A stretch of 64,000 bases of DNA from Sipunculus nudus (Eukaryota > Annelida > Sipuncula > Golfingiida > Sipunculidae): positions 33,158,901 through 33,222,900 of the forward strand of contig CM049317.1 in NCBI GenBank assembly GCA_026874595.1, read 5' to 3'. Under the pieces are notes generated by a model. That model had not been told where the DNA came from. It did not search any database and was given only the letters and a program-made list of their open reading frames with translations. The translations under genes were made by a program, and so were the position numbers. This document shows, piece by piece, positions 45,979-56,112 of this stretch (positions within the stretch are counted from its first letter, which is position 1; the number at the start of each line of letters is the position of its first letter).

Positions 45979-46488
45979 TATTTGGGTATAATATTGGGCC
46001 CCCAATGAAAATTTGGTTTCGCCGCCAATGGTAATTTATATTGTGAAAATTTATTATGAAAAATATTTTACCGGATTAAGCCCCCCCCCCTTTCCCCGCT
46101 CACACATTCTCCAGACAAACATGGCCCACGAGTGTTGTACGAGTGCCCGTTGTATCTCATCATATTAATTCCATTCTAAATTCATGCAAATAATTGACCA
46201 TAGTCTTCATCCAGTGTATAGAAGCATGCCTCAAGGATTTAAGATGTAGGTCTGACTGTATTATCTATCTACATTTATCTCGTTCCCACGCGATAATTAT
46301 CGCGTGGCCACGCGATAGTTTCCCTTCGGAACGAGATAATTATCGCGTGGCCACGAGATACTAACGCGTGGGAACGTGATAATTATCGCGTGGCCACGAG
46401 ATACTAACGCGTGGGAACGAGATACTATCTCATGGGAACGAGATAAAAATAATTTTGTGCATGTCCTATACGAGCCACCGTACATATG
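44592..46488. mobile_element. Non-autonomous inverted-repeat DNA element, 1.9 kb
   Basis: The ends TACGGTGGCTCGTATAGGAC (44598) and its exact complement (ending 46482) form terminal inverted repeats of about 50 bases. CATATG lies outside both (44592-44597 and 46483-46488) and may be a target duplication; being palindromic, it could instead belong to the repeat. Inside each end are arrays of an 18-base palindrome-forming unit (ATCTCGTTCCCACGCGAT / ATCTCGTGGCCACGCGAT), about 250 bases on the left and 170 on the right. No transposase is present. It sits inside the decayed ORF family. Confidence 0.85.
45439..46026. mobile_element. Small nested element with GGCGGCGAAACC ends
   Basis: GGCGGCGAAACC at 45439-45450 and its complement GGTTTCGCCGCC at 46015-46026 bound 588 bases. 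Inside are long G-runs and C-runs (45455-45530, 45750-45775) and an imperfect TA-rich tract (45830-45977). Open frames over the C/G runs (poly-Pro or poly-Gly) are artefacts. Boundaries are suggested only by the inverted ends. Confidence 0.45.
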
Positions 46489-46559
46489 TCATGGTATTGC
46501 TAACTTTACTTAAAATGTCCAATTTGCTCGGTTAAAATATAGTTTTAATGTTTTCTTTT

Positions 46560-47084
46560 TCATTCACCGTCGATTTTATTGTATGACTGCCTCCTACTGT
46601 TTCTCTCACGCCGAATTAATATGTCTGTTGCTTCTTCGGTCTTGACCAGATGACCCAAGGACTTCGTGGTACCATCGTACTTTACTGTGCTGTTTTTGTT
46701 CTCAGTCAATGCTTCCTTGACTTGCTGTTGAGACAATGCCTTCATTTTACTTGCAAATTTGATTTGTGTCAAATAACTGGGGAGTGGCCAAGAACCTCTG
46801 TAATTGTAAGACATTTTCGAGACATTTTAAGGGTTTTGAAGCATTTGTTTTGGACACTCCAGCTTCCTGTAATATGTAACTGGCCTCACGTATCTGGTGG
46901 GTATAGGTGTTGTTAATTTGGTTCCAGGGTCAACTGATTTTGCATAGCAGTCACTAAGCAGTGTCATAAAACGATTCTCCCTCTGAGAAAAATCAGCGGC
47001 TTGGTCACGAAGTAACGAACCATTATAGCAGGGCCTAAAAAATTGTGTATTTACACAGCCTAATGAAATATCTTTAAGGCCCAA
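46560..47084 (-). pseudogene. Decayed repetitive-family ORF, 5' part
   Basis: Two overlapping-frame pieces on the minus strand: 47084-46827 (Met-Gly-Leu-Lys-Asp-Ile-Ser-Leu-Gly-Cys-Val-Asn..) and 46814-46560, which holds Lys-Tyr-Asp-Gly-Thr-Thr-Lys. An Asp-Gly-Thr-(Thr/Ser)-Lys motif is a hallmark I associate with a multicopy invertebrate protein family of unknown function. The 5' end recurs inverted at 55.9-56.1 kb, where Leu-Gly-Cys-Val-Asn-Thr-Pro-Phe-Ser-Arg-Pro-Cys-Tyr is kept in frame. The 1.9-kb element separates this piece from the 3' part at 43.5-44.5 kb. Confidence 0.45.
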
Positions 47085-47870
47085 CTAATCAACCATCATT
47101 GTCGGCGAGTTCTTAAACGGCCATTATAAAATTAATAGTACAGAACTTTTGGATTTATCACTTTGCGAAAAGTGAACGACTGGCATGTGAAGGTGACTCA
47201 TAATCTAAACAAAGTAGATGAAGAGGTAGTTGATAAAGGTAGGTATCGTTGCAAAGTGTGTCTGCCCCCCCCCCCCCCCGCCCCTGTCATCGTCCCAAAT
47301 GCCAGCAAATTGAAGCAGTATAGTAATTAACATGCATGCACACATTGTAACGCTAAAGGTGTCGCGTTAGATTAAAATAATTCGTAACTCTTATTTTTTT
47401 TTCTAAATGAAAAGAAGTATGCCAGTTAAAATATAGCTCTCGGAATAGTTGGAGGAAGATTTCATGTACCACTTAAATATGACGTAGAATACCTAGATTA
47501 TAATTTATATTAATGCTGAAATCAAATCTCACAAAACGGGTTTACCTTTAAGGGAAAAGATAAATAAAGGAACCAGACTGAACCTGCTACCATTTGTAGT
47601 CCGACAATTACGTATACTGGGGGGGGGGGGGGGAGGCTGACATTATGATAAAACGAAAAGTTTTTTTTTAATTAAATGTAGGGTACCTGACCGGGGATGC
47701 CGCCTTAATCGCTATAGGACAACATCTAACATAACAATGCATTATTTAGTTCAGCCACTGTAAGCGATATCGAGAAATCTCAAGGTAAACATACTGCGAG
47801 TCATACAATAAGACAGTTTTATAAGGACTGGACTACATTTAATTGCAGATACGCATCTATGTTGTCTCCG
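47022..47870 (+). repeat. Segment repeated inverted at 55.75-56.11 kb
   Basis: 47,022-47,200 and 47,730-47,865 appear reverse-complemented at 55,918-56,112 and 55,745-55,888. The middle, including the C-run at 47,266 and the G-run at 47,622, is collapsed to one G-run in the other copy. Confidence 0.75.
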
Positions 47871-48546
47871 GAGGGAGGAACAAACAAGTGTGACAAATGT
47901 TTGTTTATTGCTTCTAAATATGTAATAATGGTTCTCTTCAATGTGAGATAGAATTCATTTGGTTAATGTTATTCTAAAAATACTCCACGTCTTATAGATT
48001 ACAATATATGGGCGACAATCATCTGTGCATCTCCCAAGGTTGTAGCCCCAAACTTATGTACACATTATTAAGGGAAAAAAAAGTTTTGTTCTCAGGCACT
48101 CTTTCAGAAATCAGTGCGAGCGGGCGATATTTTATTTTTTTATCTTTTTTGTATGTTTCGTTAATAAAAGTCTTATGGTCAGGGAAAGCATGAAATAACA
48201 GAATTCGTTTCCTAATCAGGTATGTTATCATATTTTATGATGAAAATCAAAATAAAAAGTTTTGATCCCGCCGGGGGGGGGGGGGGTTAAAATTGAAGCG
48301 GGTGTTGCCTGAGAACCATATATTTTATTTCTTTTGGCCTGAGTCTAACATATTTTTTTTAAAGTTGTCAGAGCTCAAAATAGCATATGTAAAATAGCAA
48401 CGAAACCATATTAAAACGTTTGTTGTTAGTTGATTTTTGTGTATATATAATGTTATGAGTGACAAGTTTCGCGAAGTACACCAGAAGCAATCTGACGACG
48501 GCTTTAATTGAAGTCTCTGTTTTATAGCAACACTTGGGAGAGATTA
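47871..48546. other. Non-coding stretch
   Basis: AT-rich with a G-run near 48,275. Overlapping short ORFs on both strands near 48,010-48,230 show no recognisable product. Confidence 0.4.
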
Positions 48547-49785
48547 AACTGTTGATGTTATTGTGCCTATAAACATATAGATGGATGCTTTCTCAGACCA
48601 CACTGCCATGTGGAGGCCAGAAATGTAAACACAGGAACATTCACTCTGCTTTAAAATTCATTTATGGGACAGTTCAGTACTGTTATGTGCACAATAGGAT
48701 ATAATATCCACCAATCTATGTACATTGTATTATCGCCATTATCACATTATATACGGGAATAACAGGATTTTATGAGGGAAAATCATCACTACAGATTTTT
48801 GGATCGGCCTTAAGATGATAAAGCCTTCAACTTAAACTGGTGGATTAACAACTCTTGGGAAAAAAAAATTCATACAAATCGTCTTTACCGACAGTTTTAC
48901 TGAAGATTTAATTAACAGGTTTATTTGTATGCTTTGTGGAGTTACTTTCTGTCGTGTGTTATCGTTAGGTGATACCTAATCATTGATATAGTCATTTAAT
49001 ATGTATATTATTATTCCATTAATGCTATGTTATATTTCGTTATCCTGGAGTCTCTAGATGGCAGAATGTCAGAGGACACGACGATCTGTTTTAAAAGACA
49101 TACTTATCATGAACAGTTCTAACAGGCTGCTGACTCATAGAGATAAATAGCCATAGACTGAGCTGTTTCAACTGTTGATGTTATTGTGCCTATAAACATA
49201 TAGATGGATGCTTTCTCAGACCACACTGCCATGTGGAGGCCAGAAATGTAAACACAGGAACATTCACTCTGCTTTAAAATTCATTTATGGGACAGTTCAG
49301 TACTGTTATGTGCACAATAGGATATAATATCCACCAATCTATGTACATTGTATTATCGCCATTATCACATTATATACGGGAATATCAGGATTTTATGAGG
49401 GAAAATCATCACTACAGATTTTTGGATCGGCCTTAAGATGATAAAGCCTTCAACTTAAACTGGTGGATTAACAACTCTTGGGAAAAAAATTCATACAAAT
49501 CGTCTTTACCGACAGTTTTACTGAAGATTTAATTAACAGGTTTATTTGTATGCTTTGTGGAGTTACTTTCTGTCGTGTGTTATCGTTAGATGATACCTAA
49601 TCATTGATATAGTCATTTAATATGTATATTATTATTCCATTAATGCTATGTTATATTTCGTTATCCTGGAGTCTCTAGATGGCAGAATGTCAGAGGACAC
49701 GACGATCTGTTTTAAAAGACATACTTATCATGAACAGTTCTAACAGGCTGCTGACTCATAGAGATAAATAGCCATAGACTGAGCT
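48547..49785 (+). repeat. Near-perfect tandem duplication of a 0.62-kb segment
   Basis: 48547-49164 is repeated at 49170-49785. The only differences seen are one substitution in AATAACAGG/AATATCAGG, one in GTTAGGTGA/GTTAGATGA and two A's lost from a poly-A run. Both copies begin AACTGTTGATGTTATTG and end CATAGACTGAGCT. No coding sequence is kept. The near identity points to a recent event or an assembly duplicate. Confidence 0.95.
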
Positions 49786-50284
49786 CGTGGAAGATTTGTG
49801 AGTGTTCTGCCTATTGACTTGATAAGGATATTTGGGACTTTTAGAAGCAGTACACTGGTTGCTGTTCTTTACTCCCATAATATTGAAGGACAATTTTCAC
49901 TCATTTAAGAAAATATTAAATTCTACCAAGAAGCAGGCTGCATTTCCAATATTTCTGTAACAGTTTTATAATAATTAAAGCAAAAAAAAAAAAAAAACAG
50001 GTGTAACAGCATAAATGAAAAATGAGAGTGGCTGAATAATTTAGTTATTACAAATTATCAGCTTATTATTAATTAATCTCCAGTTTCTCAGTTTTATCAT
50101 GACAGATTCAGAAATAATATCTCTGTGGTAGATCAATGTAACAATTGTTGCGGATGGAAGTTGAGAGAACCTTAATATTTCTAGGGGACATGAAGCTGAT
50201 GAGATTGGGAAAAAAAAGTGTTATTTATCCGGAAGTTGTAAACATTTTATTTATTTGTAATTGTTTATGACTTAAAGTAGATAT
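49786..50284. other. Non-coding stretch before the 78-bp satellite
   Basis: AT-rich with a 17-base poly-A near 49,983. No exon is recognised. Confidence 0.4.
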
Positions 50285-52085
50285 ATCCTTCTTTGATGCC
50301 CATGCCCTACATAGATAGTGAGCTGAATAAAGCTAGCGCGTATTACAGTAATACATGTCGTACATGACGAGTGATTCTCATGTCCAACATAGATACTGAG
50401 CTGAATAAAGCTAGCGCGTATTACAGTAATACATGTCGTACATGACGAGTGATTCTCATGTCCAACATAGATACTGAGCTGAATAAAGCTAGTGCGTATT
50501 ACAATAATACATGTCGTACATGACGAGTGATTCTCATGTCCAACATAGATACTGAGCAGAATAAAGCTAGCGCGTATTACAATAATACATGTCGTACATG
50601 ACGAGTGATTCTCATGTCCAACATAGATACTGAGCTGAATAAAGCTAGCACGTATAACAATAATACATTGTGTCCATGACGAGTTATTCTCATGCCCAAC
50701 ATAGATACTGACCTGAATAAAGCTAGCGCGTTTACAATAATACATGTCGTACATGACGAGTGATTCTCATGCCAAACATAGATACTGAGCTGAATAAAGC
50801 AAGTGCGTATTGCAATAATACATGTCGTACATGACGAGTGATTCTCATGTCCAACATAGATACTGAGCTGAATAAAGCTAGTGCGTATTATAATAATACA
50901 TGTCGTTTATGACGAGTGGTTCTCATGTCCAACATAGATACTGAGCTGAATAAAGGTAGTGCGTATTACAATATTACATGTCGTACATGACGAGTTATTC
51001 TCATGTTCAACATAGATACTGAGCTGAATAAAGCTAGTGCGTATTAAAATAATACATGTCGTACATGACGAGTGATTCTCATGTCCAACATAGATACTGA
51101 GCTTAATAAAGCTAGTGCGTATTGCAATAATACATGTCGTCCATGACGAGTGATTCTCATGTCCAACAAGATACTGAGCTGAATAAAGCTATTGCGTATT
51201 ACAATAATACATGTCGTCCATGACGAGTGATTCTAAAGTCCAACAAGATACTGAGCTGAATAAAGCTAGTGCGTATTACAATTATATATGTCGTACATGA
51301 CGAGTGATTCCCATGTCCAACATAGATACTGAGCTGAATAAAGCTAGCACGTATTACAATTATACATGTCGTACATGACGAGTGATTCTCATGTCCAACA
51401 TAGGTGCTGTGCTGAATAAAGCTAGCACGTATTACAATTATACATGTCGTACATGACGAGTGATTCTCATGTCCAACATAGATACTGAGCTGAATAAAGC
51501 AAGTGCGTATTACAATAATACATGTCGTACATGACGAGTGATTCTCATGACCAACATAGATACTGAGCTGAATAAAGCTAGTGCGTATTACAATAATACA
51601 TGTCGTACATGACGAGTGGTTCTCATGTCCAACATAGATACTGAGCTTAATAAAGGTAGCGCGTATTACAGTAATACATGTTGTACATGACGAGTGATTC
51701 TCTTGTCCCACATAGATACTTAGCTGAATTAAGCTATTGCGTATTACAATAATACATGGCGTACATGACGAGTGATTCTCATGTCCAACATAGATACTTT
51801 GCCTAATAGATCTCGCGCGTATTACAATAATACATGCTGTTCATAACGATTGATTCTCATGCCAAACATAGATACTGAGCTGAATAAAGCTAGTGCGTAT
51901 TACAATAATACATGTCGTACATGACGAGTGATTCTCATGTCCAACATAGATACTTAGCTGAATTAAGCTATTGCGTATTACAATAATACATGTTGTACAT
52001 AACGAGTGATTCTCATGTTCAACATAGAAACAGTGTTGAATAGAGCCCCGGTGTATTACAATAATACATGTTGTACATAACGATT
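50285..52085 (-). repeat. 78-bp satellite, about 23 copies, open in one minus-strand frame
   Basis: The monomer starts AGCTGAATAAAGCTAGCGCG and includes ACATGTCGTACATGACGAGT and CATGTCCAACATAGATACTG, with a 78-base period (50,321 to 50,399). Since 78 is 26 codons, each monomer reads through in frame, and long minus-strand ORFs result (50754-50272, 160 residues; 51711-51199, 170 residues) with a 26-residue repeat containing Ser-Ile-Tyr-Val-Gly-His-Glu-Asn. One- and two-base indels break the frame between these ORFs, and no start or splice context is convincing, so I treat it as a satellite. ACATGTCGTACATGACGAGT can form a small hairpin. It ends 210 bases before the c5 5' exon. Confidence 0.92.
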
Positions 52086-52297
52086 AATGCTTACACGTAT
52101 AACATGTGTTCATGATACTGGTCTTTATATTTCATTATGTATTATGTATAGCTGTGTTATTATATTCACGGAAACGGTTACTATATTCGGGGCCTGGGTT
52201 TGCACATGCATGTTCATTAATAATTCACTGTAATTACCAGCTTAAGTTTTAATGAGAAACAGAACATTAGGTATACATCTGTGACGTTTGTATTTCA

Positions 52298-53813
52298 GCC
52301 TAGTAGACTCCATCTGCTTCACGCAGAGGCCAATACAGATCACACATTCTGTTAAAGACGATTTCGTGGCAACCATTGTCACTCTACAAAATCACCCTAG
52401 GCGGCTGTACACACACTGCTACCAGTTCACCATGCCGTATGTGTTCGTATACGGTACTTTGCAACAGCATCGACGTTGGCATGATGTGTTAGTTACAGGA
52501 ACACATGGCATGGCCAAATTCATCAGTGCAGCTAAAACCTGGAAAAGATACCCTTTGTTGAAAGAGGGTCATTACAATGCACCTGTCCTGTTGAAAGCTC
52601 CAGATCATGGAAAGGTACGCAAACATGTCTAATACAACAAGGTATTAATTTATCACGGGTATTATAAAGTTCCACTCCTCACGCATCGGCCATACAGTGC
52701 AGTCGTTACGGATCTTCTTCGTTTAAACCGCTGTATGTAAAGCAATATTTTCTAGATTACCGCACCAGTGCTCGCACACAGCAAACAGTTATAAGGAGAC
52801 ATGGTGTGTGTGTGTGGGGGGGGGGGGGGGCACATCGCATAGATAATATTTAATTCTAACATCTAGGGCTAAGATCCTCCCGTTATGCTGGCATACGTAA
52901 GTGCATTATGAATGAATTAAAGACTCACAGATATGAAATTCAGTCAAAACCACGGTTCCATTTACATACATACGGGTTTCTAGCTTTAAAATATATATGA
53001 AAAATAATTTTAAAAATATATTTTCTGTAAAGACTAAAAATTATAATACCAGTAATGTAAAAAATGTTATGTACCAGTGTGCGAAAGTGCAGCGACGTAA
53101 AGCACTATACGTTTAACCGTTGTTAATTAATGGAATACATTTACTTACAAATCATTATTTGATAACACTATTTCTATCGACATTTTAAAGGAAAAAGGTT
53201 AAACAGTTCCTAATGTCTCAACATTATTTTTATTTTTGACAAGGATTTCACCTATTCATGCCATTTTCTATTCACTGCACAGTGTTTATTGTTTGCTCTC
53301 AAAATGAGTTTTACTTACTCGGCGCATTATATTTACTCTTTCACTACATTACAAAATAATAAAAAAAAACATATTACAGATTTATCTTCAACATGAGTTG
53401 TATCTTTACTAAGAAACACTATATTTACACTTTCATTAAATATTAAATACTTTCATTAAATCCGCTACACATTCTAGCACGTGATCGGCGAGGTTTATGA
53501 AGTGGATGACCAACTGCTTGCACACCTTGACGTCCTTGAAGGTCATCCAAACTGCTACCGAAGAACAAATATCAATGTTATTTTTACCCCTGATAAAAAT
53601 AAGCCGGGGGAACAGAGTCCGCAAGTAACGTCATCCGGAGGAGAAACGACCCCAGTAGAGGTTATGGCGTACCTGGTGTGTAACTTCCGGGCTGACCTGC
53701 TGAGCAGAGAATGATTGGAGAGATATACGGACGATAGCTTCACTCGGAACTGTGCTGATGCAGAAAAGGTACACGCGGACATTATAGACCACACATCGGA
53801 ACACGAAATGTAA
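52298..53813 (+). CDS. GGACT: GGACT-like c5, two coding exons, in-frame TGA in exon 2
   Basis: A TATTTCAG acceptor at 52,298 opens an exon with 5' UTR. The ATG is at 52432, and exon 1 coding runs to 52614 (61 codons, Val-Tyr-Gly-Thr-Leu, donor AAG|GTACGC). Exon 2 starts at 53478 (His-Val-Ile-Gly-Glu-Val-Tyr) and carries Leu-Asp-Val-Leu-Glu with the catalytic Glu. At 53712-53714 the frame has TGA exactly where c1-c4 have TGT/TGC-type Cys. It then stays open, with Leu-Glu-Arg-Tyr resembling Tyr-Glu-Glu-Tyr of c2, to TAA at 53811-53813, for a total of 172 codons against 173 in c2. So this is a gene with a C-terminal truncation (139 residues), a fresh pseudogene, or, less likely, a recoded TGA. 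It is on the + strand, inverted relative to c1-c4, and clearly diverged from them. Confidence 0.8.
52615..53477 (+). other. c5 intron
   Basis: AT-rich, with a GT/G-run near 52,804-52,830. Unlike the c1-c4 introns it has no 44-bp minisatellite or GACTCG block, so those arose on the minus-strand lineage or were lost here. Confidence 0.6.
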
Positions 53814-54099
53814 ATCGTGTATCGTGTTCACAGTGAACATGAAAACCTGTTTGAATCGGTTTTTGGATCTATGACTGGACTTGATTACTTTAAGCCAATG
53901 CGTTTTCATCATTGTATTTGCTCAGATTTTATTTCTTGATCTAGCGTAACACAAATAATATATTGATAATAATGATAATAACAATAATCATTACTTTTTT
54001 GTTATTATAATTGTAATAATAACATTAATATGTGGATAAACCATTCCAAGATCTATTTACATGCTAAATTCCAGGCTTATACATTAAACCACTACTCAG

Positions 54100-54573
54100 A
54101 TAATTGCATGAATGTATTCTACAGATACATTATTAAAGTTGATGCCACTACAGATGAACAGGCAGATGAACATTAAAAATTTCAGGCCTTGAAGCGAAAC
54201 CACTCTTGAGAAAAGGGCATCAATGTATTATACATAACCGTGATTGTAGGTGGCGCCACCAGTCTGGTCTACGACAAAAACTATCCAAGACGCAGAAACA
54301 TGCAAAATTTTAGGCTGACACATCGTCCACTTCCGATATATCTGCAATTGTTGACAAAACAGATTTATGGATGGGCAATGCGTGACCACGATTGTAGATG
54401 GCGGCACCAGGCTTGTCTATGAGATTAAGGCATGAAAAGATAAATGGGCATGCAAAATTTTAAGCGGAATCTTCAAAACTCTCCTAAGATAAATGCATGA
54501 TTATATTTTACCAATATAGGATTATAGGTAGCGCCACCTGTCATGTGTACGACAAAAGCTATCCAAGATCGCC
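54100..54573 (+). repeat. Three degenerate copies of a GATGGCGCCACC-type repeat
   Basis: GTAGGTGGCGCCACC (about 54,246), GTAGATGGCGGCACC (about 54,395) and ATAGGTAGCGCCACC (about 54,515) are each followed by a GTCTACGAC/TATCCAAGA-like stretch and GCATGCAAAATTTTA. Related phrases recur at 57.94 and 58.27 kb. Confidence 0.55.
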
Positions 54574-54574
54574 T

Positions 54575-55650
54575 ATGCTCGGAACAGCTTTCAACTCATG
54601 ACCTTTTGGCTTTGAGTCATGTACTCCTAGACCAAAAAATCCGGTGAAAATAACATCATACTCGTACACCATCTCGAAGAATGGCTGGGAAGTCTGTGGA
54701 TGTGTCATTTCCAAAATGAGATTTTTGTGATAGTATAAATTATGTTTTTAAATAAATTATGCCCGCAGGGATCTATTAGCCAAGGAAAAGTAAAGTGACC
54801 CTCATGCAATATATATTTGAACATCAAATTGGGGTTGGGGTAGGGTTGGGGGCATGGAATCCAATAGTGCCATTAAATAATTGCGGGTACCCTTGGTTCG
54901 CGGTTCAAAGATGGCGCTTAAGATTCGTAAGTCTAGTTATCTATGTCGTCTTACATCTTATTTCCACTTTGTACAACATAGTACTAACTATTACTGTATA
55001 CGCATTTTTAAAGGACCTGATTGCAAAACGGTAGCCTCAAGCAAATCCTAATATATTTGATATAAAAAATATAAACATGTTAGCAATTGTAAATCTACCT
55101 AAGGTCGAGTCTTTCTTCCTTCATGGATATAATGAACGGGAACAGGAAGGATGTATAACGATATATACACATCGTATATATGGTAACAACATAGACCATT
55201 ATCTGCTACCGCTGAGCTCCAGCTGTGACTACAGGACTAGTGTTGTTAAACAAACATCTGGTACATAGAGGCTCCCATAATTCATCAGTTCAAGAAATAC
55301 ATCAGATGCATTAGTTAAACCTGGTCTGTTGCTTGTGTTTCACCTGGTTTACTAGCTACAGTTAATGAGCCCTCATTTAGGGGCTCTTGTAGTAGATCTC
55401 CAATAGATAACACTACAGCACATGCACTGAATTTCAAATCACCGAAATGGCCGAAAGATCTGTCCTAATTTAAAACTTATGCTATTATCTAGGCCAAAAC
55501 ATGCTATACCGCCAGTCCTAGGGTAACAGCTAAAATAAATGATAAATTGATGGAGAGTCGCTTTGGCTACTAAGCTTAACCGACGCTATACTTCAACTGT
55601 CTCCTTATAACGCAGCTACCCAGTGAATTGCCTAAGAGCAAATGGTTGGA
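54575..55650 (-). repeat. Inverted copy of the 4.79-5.92 kb segment (c5 downstream flank)
   Basis: Reverse complement of the c1 downstream region, starting inside the SINE-like repeat (CTCGGAACAGCTTTCAACTC..) and ending near CTACCCAGTGAATTGCC. With c5 itself it makes an inverted duplicate of gene plus 3' flank about 45 kb away. Confidence 0.85.
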
Positions 55651-55744
55651 GGCCCGACTTATCCCTAAATACCACATGGATTCTATCTCACCTTAAAGAG
55701 AACCCTGATTAGCATCTTTAGAAAACCTGTTTGTTTCTCACTCC

Positions 55745-56112
55745 GTCCAGCATAGATGCGTATCTGCCATTAAATATAGCCCAGTACAGGACAAGTGTCT
55801 TATTATATGACTCGCTGTATGTTGATCTTGAGATTTCTCGATATCGCGGACAGTGGTTGAACAAAAATAATGCATTGTTATGTTAGATGTTGGGGGGGGG
55901 GGGGGGGGGGGGGGTTACCCACGTTCACATGCCAGTCGTTCACTCGTGAAATTCGCATCCCACAAAATTATACGTTTTGGTCCATATGTTCTGTAGAATC
56001 AATTTTTACCATGGCCGTTTAAGAACTCGCCTTTAGTGATGGATGATTAGCGTGCTATATATAGATATCTCATTAGGCTGTGTAAATACACCATTCTCTA
56101 GGCCCTGCTACA
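55745..56112 (-). repeat. Inverted, shortened copy of 47.02-47.87 kb
   Basis: Contains the ISLGCVNT-type coding phrase of the decayed ORF family on the + strand and a 25-base G-run (55,890-55,914) at the point where about 500 bases are missing. Confidence 0.7.
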
